DNA of 64,000 nt from Flavobacterium sp. UBA2787 (GTDB lineage Bacteria; Bacteroidota; Bacteroidia; Flavobacteriales; Flavobacteriaceae): NCBI GenBank assembly GCA_002352205.1, contig DEHZ01000012.1:1-64000 (forward strand), read 5' to 3'. The number at the start of each line of letters is the position of its first letter. Positions within the stretch are counted from its first letter, which is position 1. The notes beneath the pieces are model-generated. The model did no database searches. It was not told the DNA's origin and saw only the letters and a program-made list of their open reading frames with translations. The position numbers and the translations under genes are program-made. Below, one piece after another: positions 19,400 to 27,190 of the stretch.

Positions 19400-19415
19400 G
19401 CCCTGATTTCAGGTA
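19400..19415. promoter_or_regulatory. Degenerate 7-2-7 palindrome ending TCAGGTA
   Basis: GCCCTGA-TT-TCAGGTA: the right heptamer is a perfect copy of the motif seen at 1776, 15723 and 15828, the left differs at two positions. It lies 49 nt upstream of the secreted BNR-like gene start at 19464, close to the distances seen for the other copies. Confidence 0.35.
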
Positions 19416-19463
19416 TTTCAAAAAATGAAATTATTTTTAAACTTTGTTTTAAAAAAAAAAGCT

Positions 19464-21764
19464 ATGAAAAAATTTACATTCTTATTTGCAATTATTATGG
19501 CAAATCTAAACGCGTTTGCCCAAGTTACTTTCGAGGGTTCCACAGAATTTGGAAGAATATTTGACGTTACTTATCATCCAACAGATCCAAATGACCTATA
19601 TGCGGTTACACTTGGAAATCACATTGTGTCCTCAAAAGACAATGGATTGAGTTGGGATGTATTTTATTCCCATCCCACAATCTCTCATCATATTGAAAAT
19701 TTAAAGTTTCTAGATGGAAATAGATTAAGCTTCAACCTAAAGTTTGGTTTATTTGATAATCATCTCAATATTTTAGATATAAATACCACTCAAATTGTTC
19801 AAACTTTTGTATTACCAATCCCGGAAAATGCTGCCAGGACATGGATAACTGATTATGCTATTCATCACCAAAATACCAGTATTGCAATAGTTTCACAAGG
19901 TTATAGAATCGGATCGTTTAGTTTTTATAGAGTCTATTATACGACTGATAGTGGAATTACTTGGAGTACTATTTACTCAAGCATTGACAATAGTAATATT
20001 TCAGTTAACAGTGTTGCCATTAGTCATGATAATTCACAAAAAGTTTTTATCGCCAGAGGAAACGGGCCTGATACAACGTATGGCGGCTTACTAATATCAA
20101 CTAATGGCGGTCAAAGCTGGACAGAGAAATTAGTGGGAATACCCTTAGATCCAATTGCTATAAATCCACAAAACGCCAACGACATTCTAATTGGTACAGA
20201 TGCAACTACCGATTCTGAAAACCTTTACCGTTCCAATGATGGCGGCTTAACTTGGCAATCAATCCCATTAACCTGGGAGGACTACGTTATGGACAGTATT
20301 GTACATATTTCTTTTAATCCTCAAAACCCGCAGTCCATAATAGTTTTAGAGGAAAATCAAGTAATTTACACCGACGATAACTTTCAAACACATACAAACC
20401 TTACTTTTGAAGAAGAACCGAACGATTATTTTTATGGCCTCAACGCATCGTTTAATCCTTTGAACTCGAATGAAATAGTGGTGAGTGGAAACTATCATCC
20501 ACTGCGGTCAACCGATAATGGAACTACATTTAATAAAATTGAAAATCCGTTTTTTGTATCAAACGATGTGCAATTATTTAAACAAAATAATATAAAAAAA
20601 CACTTGTATTATAGCGTACAATTTGGTTATGTACATAAGGATTTAGATACCAATAACAGTAATAATTACAATATTTTACCACTTAATTTAGTTTCAAATG
20701 TACAAAATCAAACCTTTATTGATTTAAATTTTAATGGGAGAGTCTATAATTTATTTAGTTCTTTTTTCGGTAGTTCTTTATATATAAGTGAAGACCATGG
20801 CACAACCAATATAAATATTCCAATTCCAAATCAATATACTTTTACAGTTGCCTCGGAAATAGCTACTCCAAACAAAGTTTGGGTATCGTTATTGGACGGA
20901 GATCTACAAGGAAATGAAGGAGGTGCAATTTATGAAATAGATTTTACAGACCCCAACAATATATTGTCATCTCAAATTGCTATACCTGCTTTTAAACCTG
21001 TTCCCTCTATTTATATTTACCCTAATAACTACAACACTAAAATGATTGCTTTAGGATCAAGAATATACAAAACTACAAACAATGGTCAGTCGTGGCAAAT
21101 AAGTAGTAACGGATTAGAAAATGCTTTGAGTTTGGATAACGATATTATTTTTAAAATTGTTGCAAATCCGTTGAACCAAAATCAATTATCAGTTGCCACA
21201 TCCCAGGGAATTTTTACAAGTTACGATAATGGGGATAATTGGGTACAAATCTCCACTAATTTAGTAGAACAGATAATACATTCACCTTTTAACGACGGAG
21301 TAATTATTGCTGCCTCCCTAACAAGAGACTATTCGGTTTTTAATGTGTTTTACACCACTAACATGGGAGAAAATTGGAATAGTGTCTCCAATGATTTACT
21401 ATATAATCCTTTTGTAAGCAAAGTTATGTTTAATTTTATATCGAATAGCTTTGAAATTTACGCGGCAACTTCAGACATTGGAATTATAAAATACAATGTA
21501 ATACTTGAAAATCTTAATTCACCAGATTTTGAAACATCCCCTACTATAATTGTTTATCCGAATCCAAGCAAAAACAATTTATTCTTAGAATCAAATGAAT
21601 CTTTAATAGAAATAAAAATACATGATGCTCTGGGTAAAAAAATAAAGACCGTGCAACCTTCGGTAAACGAGATTGACATTTCAGAGTTACCATCCGGGCT
21701 CTATATTTTAAATGTAATCCTTGAAAATGGAAAATCAGAGTCTATTCGATTTATCAAAGAATAA
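19464..21764 (+). CDS. Secreted BNR/sortilin-like propeller protein with T9SS type A sorting domain
   Basis: 766 residues from the ATG at 19464, chosen because MKKFTFLFAIIMANLNAFAQ is a clear signal peptide; an ATG at 19425 would add thirteen residues. Asp-box motifs recur: SKDNGLSWDV, TTDSGITWST, STNGGQSWTE, SNDGGLTWQS, TTNNGQSWQI, TTNMGENWNS. These are blades of BNR/sortilin-type propellers. The C-terminal ~75 residues are a T9SS sorting domain (IIVYPNPSKNNLFLES ... LPSGLYILNVIL). Function is unknown; binding or hydrolysis of glycans is possible. A terminator follows at 21814. Confidence 0.8.
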   Translation: MKKFTFLFAIIMANLNAFAQVTFEGSTEFGRIFDVTYHPTDPNDLYAVTLGNHIVSSKDNGLSWDVFYSHPTISHHIENLKFLDGNRLSFNLKFGLFDNHLNILDINTTQIVQTFVLPIPENAARTWITDYAIHHQNTSIAIVSQGYRIGSFSFYRVYYTTDSGITWSTIYSSIDNSNISVNSVAISHDNSQKVFIARGNGPDTTYGGLLISTNGGQSWTEKLVGIPLDPIAINPQNANDILIGTDATTDSENLYRSNDGGLTWQSIPLTWEDYVMDSIVHISFNPQNPQSIIVLEENQVIYTDDNFQTHTNLTFEEEPNDYFYGLNASFNPLNSNEIVVSGNYHPLRSTDNGTTFNKIENPFFVSNDVQLFKQNNIKKHLYYSVQFGYVHKDLDTNNSNNYNILPLNLVSNVQNQTFIDLNFNGRVYNLFSSFFGSSLYISEDHGTTNINIPIPNQYTFTVASEIATPNKVWVSLLDGDLQGNEGGAIYEIDFTDPNNILSSQIAIPAFKPVPSIYIYPNNYNTKMIALGSRIYKTTNNGQSWQISSNGLENALSLDNDIIFKIVANPLNQNQLSVATSQGIFTSYDNGDNWVQISTNLVEQIIHSPFNDGVIIAASLTRDYSVFNVFYTTNMGENWNSVSNDLLYNPFVSKVMFNFISNSFEIYAATSDIGIIKYNVILENLNSPDFETSPTIIVYPNPSKNNLFLESNESLIEIKIHDALGKKIKTVQPSVNEIDISELPSGLYILNVILENGKSESIRFIKE

Positions 21765-21813
21765 AAGGTAAAGGTTAACACTATCCTACAAAGTGTGTTA
21801 GTTAGTAAATGAT

Positions 21814-21844
21814 GGCTTGGATTTTTATAATCTGAGCCTTTTTT
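21814..21844 (+). terminator. Rho-independent terminator
   Basis: Ten-pair stem with two G-T wobbles (21814-21823 with 21829-21838), loop TTTAT, followed by six T residues. It sits 50 nt after the stop of the secreted propeller gene. Confidence 0.8.
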
Positions 21845-22220
21845 AACACATAAGATAAAATTGTTTAAATTAGTTAAAACATTCAGCCAAAATGCAGAAC
21901 TATCGCTTTTAGCGACTTACCCATCACTTCTTTCCGTAGTTCGCAATTGAGTCTAATAGCAAAAAAAGGTTTTATGAATGAGTTATGGAATTTTCGTAAA
22001 CTTTAAAATACTTTTCATCCAAACAAAAATTTCATCTAAAGATGTTATATAACTTTGACAAATTAAACCTTCCTATTTCATAAATTAACATTATAGTTAA
22101 ATCATAAAGTTTCTTTCAAATCATCGGAAAAAACTATACATTTGGTTTTAAAAAAAGATATATTTTAGTGATTTCACCGTGTAAGTTGGTGGTATATATA
22201 AAGACGACAATACTAAAACA
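21845..22220. other. Non-coding stretch before the Crp-family gene
   Basis: No gene recognised. A promoter -7 box match TACATTTG is at 22137-22144 with no convincing TTG box in the expected upstream interval. The remainder shows no repeat or RNA structure that I can support. Confidence 0.5.
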
Positions 22221-22796
22221 ATGCAAGACATACTTTTTGACTTTATATCCAAATACATTATCCTGACTGATGAAGAGAAGAGGGCATTAATTGCATTAGA
22301 TTTATTTCATTCTCTAAAAAAAGGAACTATATTACTTAAAGAAGGACAAAAATTAGATTGCAATTACTTTGTTCTAAAAGGGTGCATACGAAAATATTAT
22401 ATTATAGATGGTGAAGAGAAAACAACTGCATTCTATACCGAGATGGAAGCTTTTACGCCTCCATGTGCAGTAAGCAAAACACACGCTGAATACTATTTAA
22501 GTTCTATTGAAGATACATTACTTGTCATTTCGAATGCTCATATGGAAGAAGAAGTAAACAATAAATTTCCAAAATTTGAAATTATGTGCAGAAAATTATC
22601 GGAAGAATTATTAGCTAAAGAAAGAATTGATTTTGACGAGTTTAAAACTTCTTCTCCGGAACAACGTTACTTAAACCTATTGCAAAAAAGACCCGACCTA
22701 ATCCAACGCGTTCCTCAACATCAGTTAGCAAGCTACTTAGGCATTAAGCCTCAGTCATTAAGCAGATTAAGAGCAAGGGTTTTACAAAAGAAGTAA
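22221..22796 (+). CDS. Crp/Fnr-family transcriptional regulator
   Basis: 191 residues. The N-terminal ~115 residues form a cyclic-nucleotide-binding-like beta roll (LKKGTILLKEGQKLDCNYFVLKGCIRKYY); the usual cAMP-binding Glu-Arg pair is not evident, as in many Bacteroidota members of this family. The C-terminus is a winged helix (VPQHQLASYLGIKPQSLSRLRAR), with SLSRLRAR as recognition helix. The two transcription units that follow each begin with the same palindrome TTAACTTAAGTGAA at a fixed distance from a TACTTTTG box and with no TTG box, which fits direct activation by this protein (inference). The effector is unknown. Confidence 0.82.
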   Translation: MQDILFDFISKYIILTDEEKRALIALDLFHSLKKGTILLKEGQKLDCNYFVLKGCIRKYYIIDGEEKTTAFYTEMEAFTPPCAVSKTHAEYYLSSIEDTLLVISNAHMEEEVNNKFPKFEIMCRKLSEELLAKERIDFDEFKTSSPEQRYLNLLQKRPDLIQRVPQHQLASYLGIKPQSLSRLRARVLQKK

Positions 22797-22812
22797 AGTG
22801 TAAAATCATTTC

Positions 22813-22857
22813 TTAACTTAAGTGAACGAATGATGGTATTTCGAAAATCTACTTTTG
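22813..22857 (+). promoter_or_regulatory. Operator TTAACTTAAGTGAA plus TACTTTTG promoter, copy 1
   Basis: The 14-base near-palindrome TTAACTTAAGTGAA (22813-22826) is followed after 23 nt by the -7 box TACTTTTG (22850-22857). There is no TTG box in the 17-23 nt window, as expected of an activator-dependent promoter. With a start a few bases after the box, the operator centre is near -43, the class II position for Crp-type activators. A seven-pair hairpin (TAGACCA/TGGTCTA, 22858-22881) lies at the predicted 5' end of the mRNA for the gene at 22900. Confidence 0.6.
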
Positions 22858-22899
22858 TAGACCAATAAATAATCTGGTCTAATCTGTAAATACTTTCAT

Positions 22900-23490
22900 A
22901 TGTTTTTTTTAATCTCTACAATTTTGCTTTTAGCATTTGCTTTATTAGCTGTAATTGATGGTTTCTACCTTCATATTATTAAGTACCAACTTTTCAATCA
23001 TATGGAGAGTAAATTTGAACATTTAACACATACCATCAGGGCAATTTTATTTCCCCTTATTGTCTTTTTTTTATTTGTTAATCAAAACTGTTTAATAAGT
23101 TTCTATTTAGGTGTTTTGTTTATTGTAATAGACTTAGTGGTGCTTGGAATTGATGCTTATGTTGAAAAAGACAGCAGAAGTTTTATGGGTGGCCTTCCAA
23201 GGTGGGAATACATACTACATTTATTTGTAAATGGATTTCATTTTGCCTCAATTGCTGTGTTTTTGGCTATCAAATTAACTTTCACCGAAAATGGATTTGA
23301 AATAATTAAAGACCTTTCTAATCAGAAAAATTTTGAACTTTTTCATTTCGTTGCTATAAACTTATTGCCAGGTGCAATCGTATTGGCTTTTATTCATATT
23401 TTCACAAGTATAAAAGCCACCAAGGTACATTGGAACAACTTAAGAAACAAAATAGAATGCTCTGCATGTTCCAAACCACCACTTAGCTAA
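22900..23490 (+). CDS. Integral membrane protein of unknown function
   Basis: 196 residues with about five hydrophobic helices: N-terminal ISTILLLAFALLAVIDGFYLHII, then AILFPLIVFFLFV, LGVLFIVIDLVVLGIDAYV, ILHLFVNGFHFASIAVFLAI and INLLPGAIVLAFIHIF. Several His residues lie near helix ends (H25, EHLTHTIR, LHLFVNGFHF). The tail carries CSAC just before the end. I do not recognise the family. It is the first gene after the Crp-family regulator and has its own operator and promoter, so it is probably a direct target. Confidence 0.55.
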   Translation: MFFLISTILLLAFALLAVIDGFYLHIIKYQLFNHMESKFEHLTHTIRAILFPLIVFFLFVNQNCLISFYLGVLFIVIDLVVLGIDAYVEKDSRSFMGGLPRWEYILHLFVNGFHFASIAVFLAIKLTFTENGFEIIKDLSNQKNFELFHFVAINLLPGAIVLAFIHIFTSIKATKVHWNNLRNKIECSACSKPPLS

Positions 23491-23557
23491 ATGTTTATTC
23501 GTCAAGCTTTAACCTTATTTAGACTAAATTTTTAAAAAAAGAACTCAGTTGTATTTC

Positions 23558-23602
23558 TTAACTTAAGTGAACGACATCTGCAATCAACCGAACCTACTTT
23601 TG
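23558..23602 (+). promoter_or_regulatory. Operator TTAACTTAAGTGAA plus TACTTTTG promoter, copy 2
   Basis: The same 14-base palindrome (23558-23571) precedes TACTTTTG (23595-23602) at exactly the same distance, 37 nt start to start, as in copy 1. Similarity continues downstream (CTACTTTTGTAG, then AATAAA). No TTG box lies in the usual interval. It drives the damaged outer-membrane protein gene and DUF6326. Confidence 0.6.
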
Positions 23603-23620
23603 TAGCACTAATAAAAAAAT

Positions 23621-23770
23621 ATGCAACAGAAAATTTTTTTCATCTGTCTTGTGTTAATGATGACAAGTGCTCTGCAAGTACAAGCACAAGATGCCCTACA
23701 AGATAGTGTATATAAACGCTGGTTTGTCGGGACTTCTATTTGTTTAATATTGGATATAATTTTTAATTGA
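23621..23770 (+). pseudogene. Collapsed outer-membrane/secreted protein gene (49 codons)
   Basis: ATG at 23621 opens 49 codons: a signal peptide (MQQKIFFICLVLMMTSALQVQA|Q) and a short mature part DALQDSVYKRWFVGTSICLILDIIFN. The segment KRWFVGTS resembles the start of the mature region of a Bacteroidota outer-membrane protein family I have seen with WFVG(S/T)S. In the next frame the last bases read LFNIGYNF followed by TAA, a typical beta-barrel end with terminal Phe. The simplest reading is an internal deletion plus frameshift joining the start and end of a barrel gene. It still has a strong promoter and operator. A genuine small secreted peptide is the alternative. Confidence 0.5.
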
Positions 23771-23776
23771 TTATTT

Positions 23777-24196
23777 ATGAATCCACAATATGAACTGGAA
23801 AACATCAAAGTAAATGTGAAAACGAAACTTGCAACGCTGTGGGCGAGTTTTATGTTTCTTTACATCTACGTTGACTATTTCGCCCTTTATATGCCCGATA
23901 AGATAGAAGATATTTCGAAAAGTAAAGTGTATGTGTTCGAAATTACGCAAGAATTTCTTCTAGTGGCACTTGCTTCAGTGACCATTCCGGCACTGATGAT
24001 TTTCCTTTCTGTCGCCTTGTCGGCTAAAGTAAATCGCTGGACAAATATTATTATTGCAACGGTATATATTCCCTATTCATTGTTTAATCTGGCAGGAGAG
24101 GCTTGGATGCACATGGTGTTAGGTGCTGTTATCGAAGTCTTCGTTCTTTGTCTGATTATTCGGTATGCTTGGAAATGGACCTGTTTTACATCCTGA
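23777..24196 (+). CDS. DUF6326 family membrane protein
   Basis: 139 residues, four predicted helices. The N-terminus MNPQYELENIKVNVKTKLATLWASFMFLYIYVDYFALYMP is characteristic of DUF6326; the end (PYSLFNLAGEAWMHMVLGAVIEVFVLCLIIRYAWKW) completes the fold. The last residues TCFTS differ from what I recall of the family and may be a local change. The start is 6 nt after the stop of the damaged gene 23621-23770, so both share promoter copy 2 and likely regulation by the Crp-family protein. No function is known for this family. Confidence 0.7.
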   Translation: MNPQYELENIKVNVKTKLATLWASFMFLYIYVDYFALYMPDKIEDISKSKVYVFEITQEFLLVALASVTIPALMIFLSVALSAKVNRWTNIIIATVYIPYSLFNLAGEAWMHMVLGAVIEVFVLCLIIRYAWKWTCFTS

Positions 24197-24559
24197 AAAT
24201 AGCAAAAAATAACCTCGTCAAAACCAAACGAATAAATATTCGTCAATTAACCTTCCCCTCCCAACGCTCTAAAAATTTTTGTATGCCAATAGTTAATCAC
24301 CCCGGCTGTCCGAAGTTTACTTAATCCTACCTACACCAGATCTTCGAAGTCTCAAGACTTCAAAGCAAATTATCCTTCCATTTTCACCAAGTGATTTTTA
24401 AAAAATCAAATCAATCTACTTTTAAATGAAAGGGAAAAAGGATATATTTAGTTTTTAAAAGAGATACACCTTCGGTTATATTTCCAAAACGAGTTATATA
24501 CACTAAGGTTGCAGCGATTAGCGATAAGTTGGCAACATGCTAAAAGAAAAACACGAAGA
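24197..24559. other. Spacer with hairpin and cassette-like boundary
   Basis: No gene supported. Contents: a stretch around 24278-24310 with TTTTTGTATGCCA that recurs in degenerate form at about 26235-26270; a hairpin CTTCGAAGTCT/AGACTTCAAAG with two-base loop (24342-24365, one mismatch); and the motif GTTGGCAAC at 24528-24536 just before the DoxX-like gene. Together these look like the edge of inserted DNA. Confidence 0.45.
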
Positions 24560-25090
24560 ATGAAACTCGACAGAAAAGATAAAATAGAAATTTTTGAAAA
24601 TGCACTGAGTTGGATAGTAGTATTTGCAATATTTATCTATGGTGGAAGTAAAATATTTCAATTTGATGACGCTTCTGAAATTGACAAAACTGTTGCAGAA
24701 ATAACTGGAATGGAATTGATGTGGGCTTTTTATGGTTACTCAAAATCTTATGCAATAACTTTAGGTATTTTTGAAATAATTGGAGGAACATTGATTTTGA
24801 TAAAACAAACTAGAATCATTGGCTGTTTGTTCACATCTACTATACTTGTAAATGTGATTTTACAAGACATATATTTCGATGTGAATAGTGGAGCTCTAAA
24901 AGCAGCAATACTATACCAATGGTTAATTCTAATAATTTTATGGTTAAATAAAGATAAAGTTATTCAAAGCATAAAGGATTTAATAAATTTCAATAAATCG
25001 CAGCAAACGAAATATAAATATAATCAAATTAGTTTTTGCTTTTTTTTGTTTTGTAATATTGAGAATAACAGAATACTATCTAACAATTAA
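24560..25090 (+). CDS. DoxX-like membrane protein in a cassette-like setting
   Basis: The ATG at 24560 (MKLDRKDKIEIFENALSWIVVF) is preferred over the one at 24509, which lies before the GTTGGCAAC motif and would add a basic 17-residue leader. About 176 residues; four helices: ALSWIVVFAIFIYGGSKIFQF, ITLGIFEIIGGTLILI, IIGCLFTSTILVNVILQDIYF and LYQWLILIILWL. The order and the GGxxF..F start resemble small DoxX/DUF-type membrane proteins. The last 30 residues are low-complexity (TKYKYNQISFCFFLFCNIENN) and may reflect a replaced gene end at the cassette junction. GTTGCCAAC follows 12 nt after the stop. Confidence 0.55.
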   Translation: MKLDRKDKIEIFENALSWIVVFAIFIYGGSKIFQFDDASEIDKTVAEITGMELMWAFYGYSKSYAITLGIFEIIGGTLILIKQTRIIGCLFTSTILVNVILQDIYFDVNSGALKAAILYQWLILIILWLNKDKVIQSIKDLINFNKSQQTKYKYNQISFCFFLFCNIENNRILSNN

Positions 25091-25102
25091 ATTATAAAAC
25101 TA

Positions 25103-25227
25103 GTTGCCAACAGGTAGTAAGCAGTAGCTGGGAATCAGGCTTAATGCAATGATAGTTTTTGTGTTTGAAATATAGTGATTAACCAAAATATTAAGGATTA
25201 TTACTATCAAAACGTTGGCTATCATTG
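25103..25227. repeat. Cassette-type intergenic spacer with GCCAAC/GTTGGC and 9-bp inverted repeat
   Basis: GTTGCCAAC (25103-25111) is complementary in its GCCAAC part to GTTGGC at 25214-25219. Inside, CAATGATAG (25147-25155) is complementary to CTATCATTG (25219-25227). The two pairings overlap on the right side, so they are alternatives. From memory, similar spacers recur between accessory genes in Flavobacteriia; no integrase is visible in the window. Confidence 0.4.
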
Positions 25228-25268
25228 TAAATCGGCATCCTACATAACAAAACATAAACCATTTACAA

Positions 25269-25781
25269 ATGAAATTTCAAATACAAAATAGTAACATTGA
25301 TGATACGGAGGATATTTTTAGTTTATATAAAATCGCAACAGATTTTCAAAAAACAAGGTTCACTGTGCATTGGCCCGAATTTAACAGAACGTTAATTGAA
25401 ACTGAAATTGCGGAAAACAGACAATGGAAAATAGTTGCAAACGACAAAATTGCTTGTGTTTGGGCGACAACTTTTAATGACCCTCAAATTTGGGAAGAAA
25501 GAAATGAAGCCCCATCTGTTTACATTCACCGAATTGCATCAAACCCCGATTTTCGTGGACGAAATTTAGTTGGACAAATCGTAGAATGGGTTAAACTTTA
25601 CGCCAAAGAAAATAAAAAACAGTTTGTTAGAATGGACACTGTTGACGACAATCCTGACCTAATTAATTATCATACAAAATGTGGTTTTGACTTTTTGGGA
25701 TTAGTGAAACTTAAAAACACAGATGGATTGCCGGCACATTATGATAACGCAACAGTTAGTTTATTTCAAATGACAATCTAG
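25269..25781 (+). CDS. GNAT-family N-acetyltransferase
   Basis: 170 residues. Features of the GNAT fold: N-terminal FQIQNSNIDDTEDIFSLYKIA, central beta strands with YIHRIASNPDFRGRNLVGQIVEWVK (motif A with the acetyl-CoA loop, here RGRNLVG instead of the usual R/QxxGxG/A), and the C-terminal motif B segment NYHTKCGFDFLG. The substrate is unknown; small-molecule or drug acetylation are possible. It lies downstream of the cassette-type spacer and is followed by 1.4 kb without a gene, typical of accessory islands. Confidence 0.75.
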   Translation: MKFQIQNSNIDDTEDIFSLYKIATDFQKTRFTVHWPEFNRTLIETEIAENRQWKIVANDKIACVWATTFNDPQIWEERNEAPSVYIHRIASNPDFRGRNLVGQIVEWVKLYAKENKKQFVRMDTVDDNPDLINYHTKCGFDFLGLVKLKNTDGLPAHYDNATVSLFQMTI

Positions 25782-26304
25782 TTCTAAATGAGAAAACAAC
25801 GAACAATGAACCATTAAATACAATATGGTGGCTGAATTGTTTCTATAAAACATTTCTGTATCCTATCCTGTAGCCACAGGTGGAATTTCAGGTGCTGTAG
25901 TAAATAGAGAGTTAACCGAAATAGAATTTATCCTGATATAAGAATACAGAAAATTAGATCCGCTTCACTACCGGCTTCCACTAAAACTTTATTAAAATTA
26001 CAAAAAGAGTGTTTAGTAAACAGCAGTCATCATATAAGTAAAATTAAACAGATTCCCAGTTTCAGTTAAATTTAGTCAATATTAATTTAATTATCTTTAT
26101 TTGCTTTGCTAGCTAAAGAATAAGAAGTTACAAATTTCTTCTTCTCTTAATAGGTAGCTTTTTTTATGGCAACTAATAGAAATAATCTGCATGTTCTAGA
26201 TGTTTGCCTTTTTCCCTCGCTTCCCATACCCCAAAAGTTTTTGTATGCCATAATTACACCCCTCCGCAACAAAATCGTGTTGGGCAACAAAAATTTTTCC
26301 CAAA

Positions 26305-26400
26305 GCTTCTTTACATAATGTGGCATTATAGGGCAATAATGAAAATAGTGCTCCAAAACATGATAGTGCATTGCCCTATAATAACATTATGTAAAAAAGC
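26305..26400. repeat. Long inverted repeat, arms about 36 nt
   Basis: The left arm runs from GCTTCTTTACATAATG (26305) through ATTATAGGGCAAT; the right arm ends CATTATGTAAAAAAGC (26400). They pair with one mismatch and a three-base bulge, around a ~25-nt centre. The structure is larger than a usual terminator and resembles a REP- or MITE-like element or a recombination site. No neighbouring gene ends close by. Confidence 0.6.
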
Positions 26401-26590
26401 CGCTCACCCCACGCTCAAGTGCCCCGTTCCAGCCACACTTTTTTGGCAGCTTTCCTCGCACAACCCAGCTACCAAAAACACGTGGCTTCGCGGGTCAACC
26501 TTCGGGTTTCCATAAGTACGTTTCTACGACCTTAAAATCGATTACATTGTCGTGTTATTAATCAGCAATAACAAATTCAGAAACTAAACC

Positions 26591-26734
26591 AACAAAGCCC
26601 TTTCCGACGAAGCCGGTTTCGGCTCATCCCAAATCTTCACACTCTGCTTTAAAAACAAAATCGGAATGTCACCCACTTCCTTCATCCAACAACTAAAATC
26701 GGCAAACCAAACCCAACAAAATAATCAACAGTAA
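26591..26734 (+). pseudogene. C-terminal fragment of an AraC-family HTH regulator
   Basis: The frame reads NKALSDEAGFGSSQIFTLCF and then KNKIGMSPTSFIQQL before a stop at 26732-26734. This matches the second helix-turn-helix of AraC-family proteins (GFxSxxxFxxxFKxxxGxSPxxFxxxL). A stop codon sits directly upstream in frame and no N-terminal part can be found, so this is a relic of a lost gene. Confidence 0.6.
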
Positions 26735-26753
26735 CCGCAAAGAACATCAAAAA

Positions 26754-26897
26754 ACTCAATTGAACTTTCTTCAAAAAAGTAAAACTTACATACCTTGTAT
26801 GGTAAAAAAAATAATCCAATCCTAACGACTCCAAATTTCAAAATACTTAATTGAACTTTCTTTGAAAAAGTAAACTTATACGACTTATATGGTAAAA
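26754..26897. repeat. Direct repeat pair of about 54 bp
   Basis: Copies at 26754-26807 and 26845-26897 share AATTGAACTTTCTT, AAAAAGTAAA and TATGGTAAAA with a few changes between them. They lie between the AraC relic and the replication-like genes; role unknown. Confidence 0.55.
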
Positions 26898-27084
26898 TAA
26901 TTTAAAAATAATTATCTCCTTAAACCATTGATTTTATTGACAATAATTAAAATTTCATTATCTGAATTAAACTTTTTTGTTTTCCCCTTCTGATTCACTT
27001 CTGAAATAATTCCAAACAAACCCAACACTTTTGCACCATAATACTAAATAAACAAGTTATGGTCACATCCCTATTTCCCGCTCC

Positions 27085-27190
27085 CCCCTAAACTTTTTAA
27101 CCCCTAAACTTTTAAACTCTTAAACTTTTAAACCCTTAAACCCTTAAACTCTTAAACCCTTAAACTCTTAAACCTTTAAACCCTTAAACA
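27085..27190. repeat. Tandem array of 8-bp TTAAACYC units
   Basis: About a dozen imperfect copies of an octamer (AAACCCTT, AAACTCTT and near variants) run up to 32 nt before the replication-initiator-like gene at 27222. An array directly before an initiator gene recalls iterons, but low-complexity arrays of this kind also occur in Flavobacterium intergenic DNA, so an origin role is only a possibility. Confidence 0.6.

Noticed and set aside
22221-24196. Toxin-antitoxin system
   Set aside because: The proteins are a Crp-family regulator and membrane proteins; no toxin fold or small overlapping pair is seen.
24528-25227. True integron with attC sites
   Set aside because: No tyrosine recombinase or attI is visible, and the spacers do not give a clear attC fold; kept only as cassette-like.
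26204-26515. Open frame of 103 codons on the plus strand and a 74-codon frame on the minus strand at 26147-26371
   Set aside because: Both overlap the long inverted repeat, have no recognisable domain and unusual composition for this genome; treated as non-coding.
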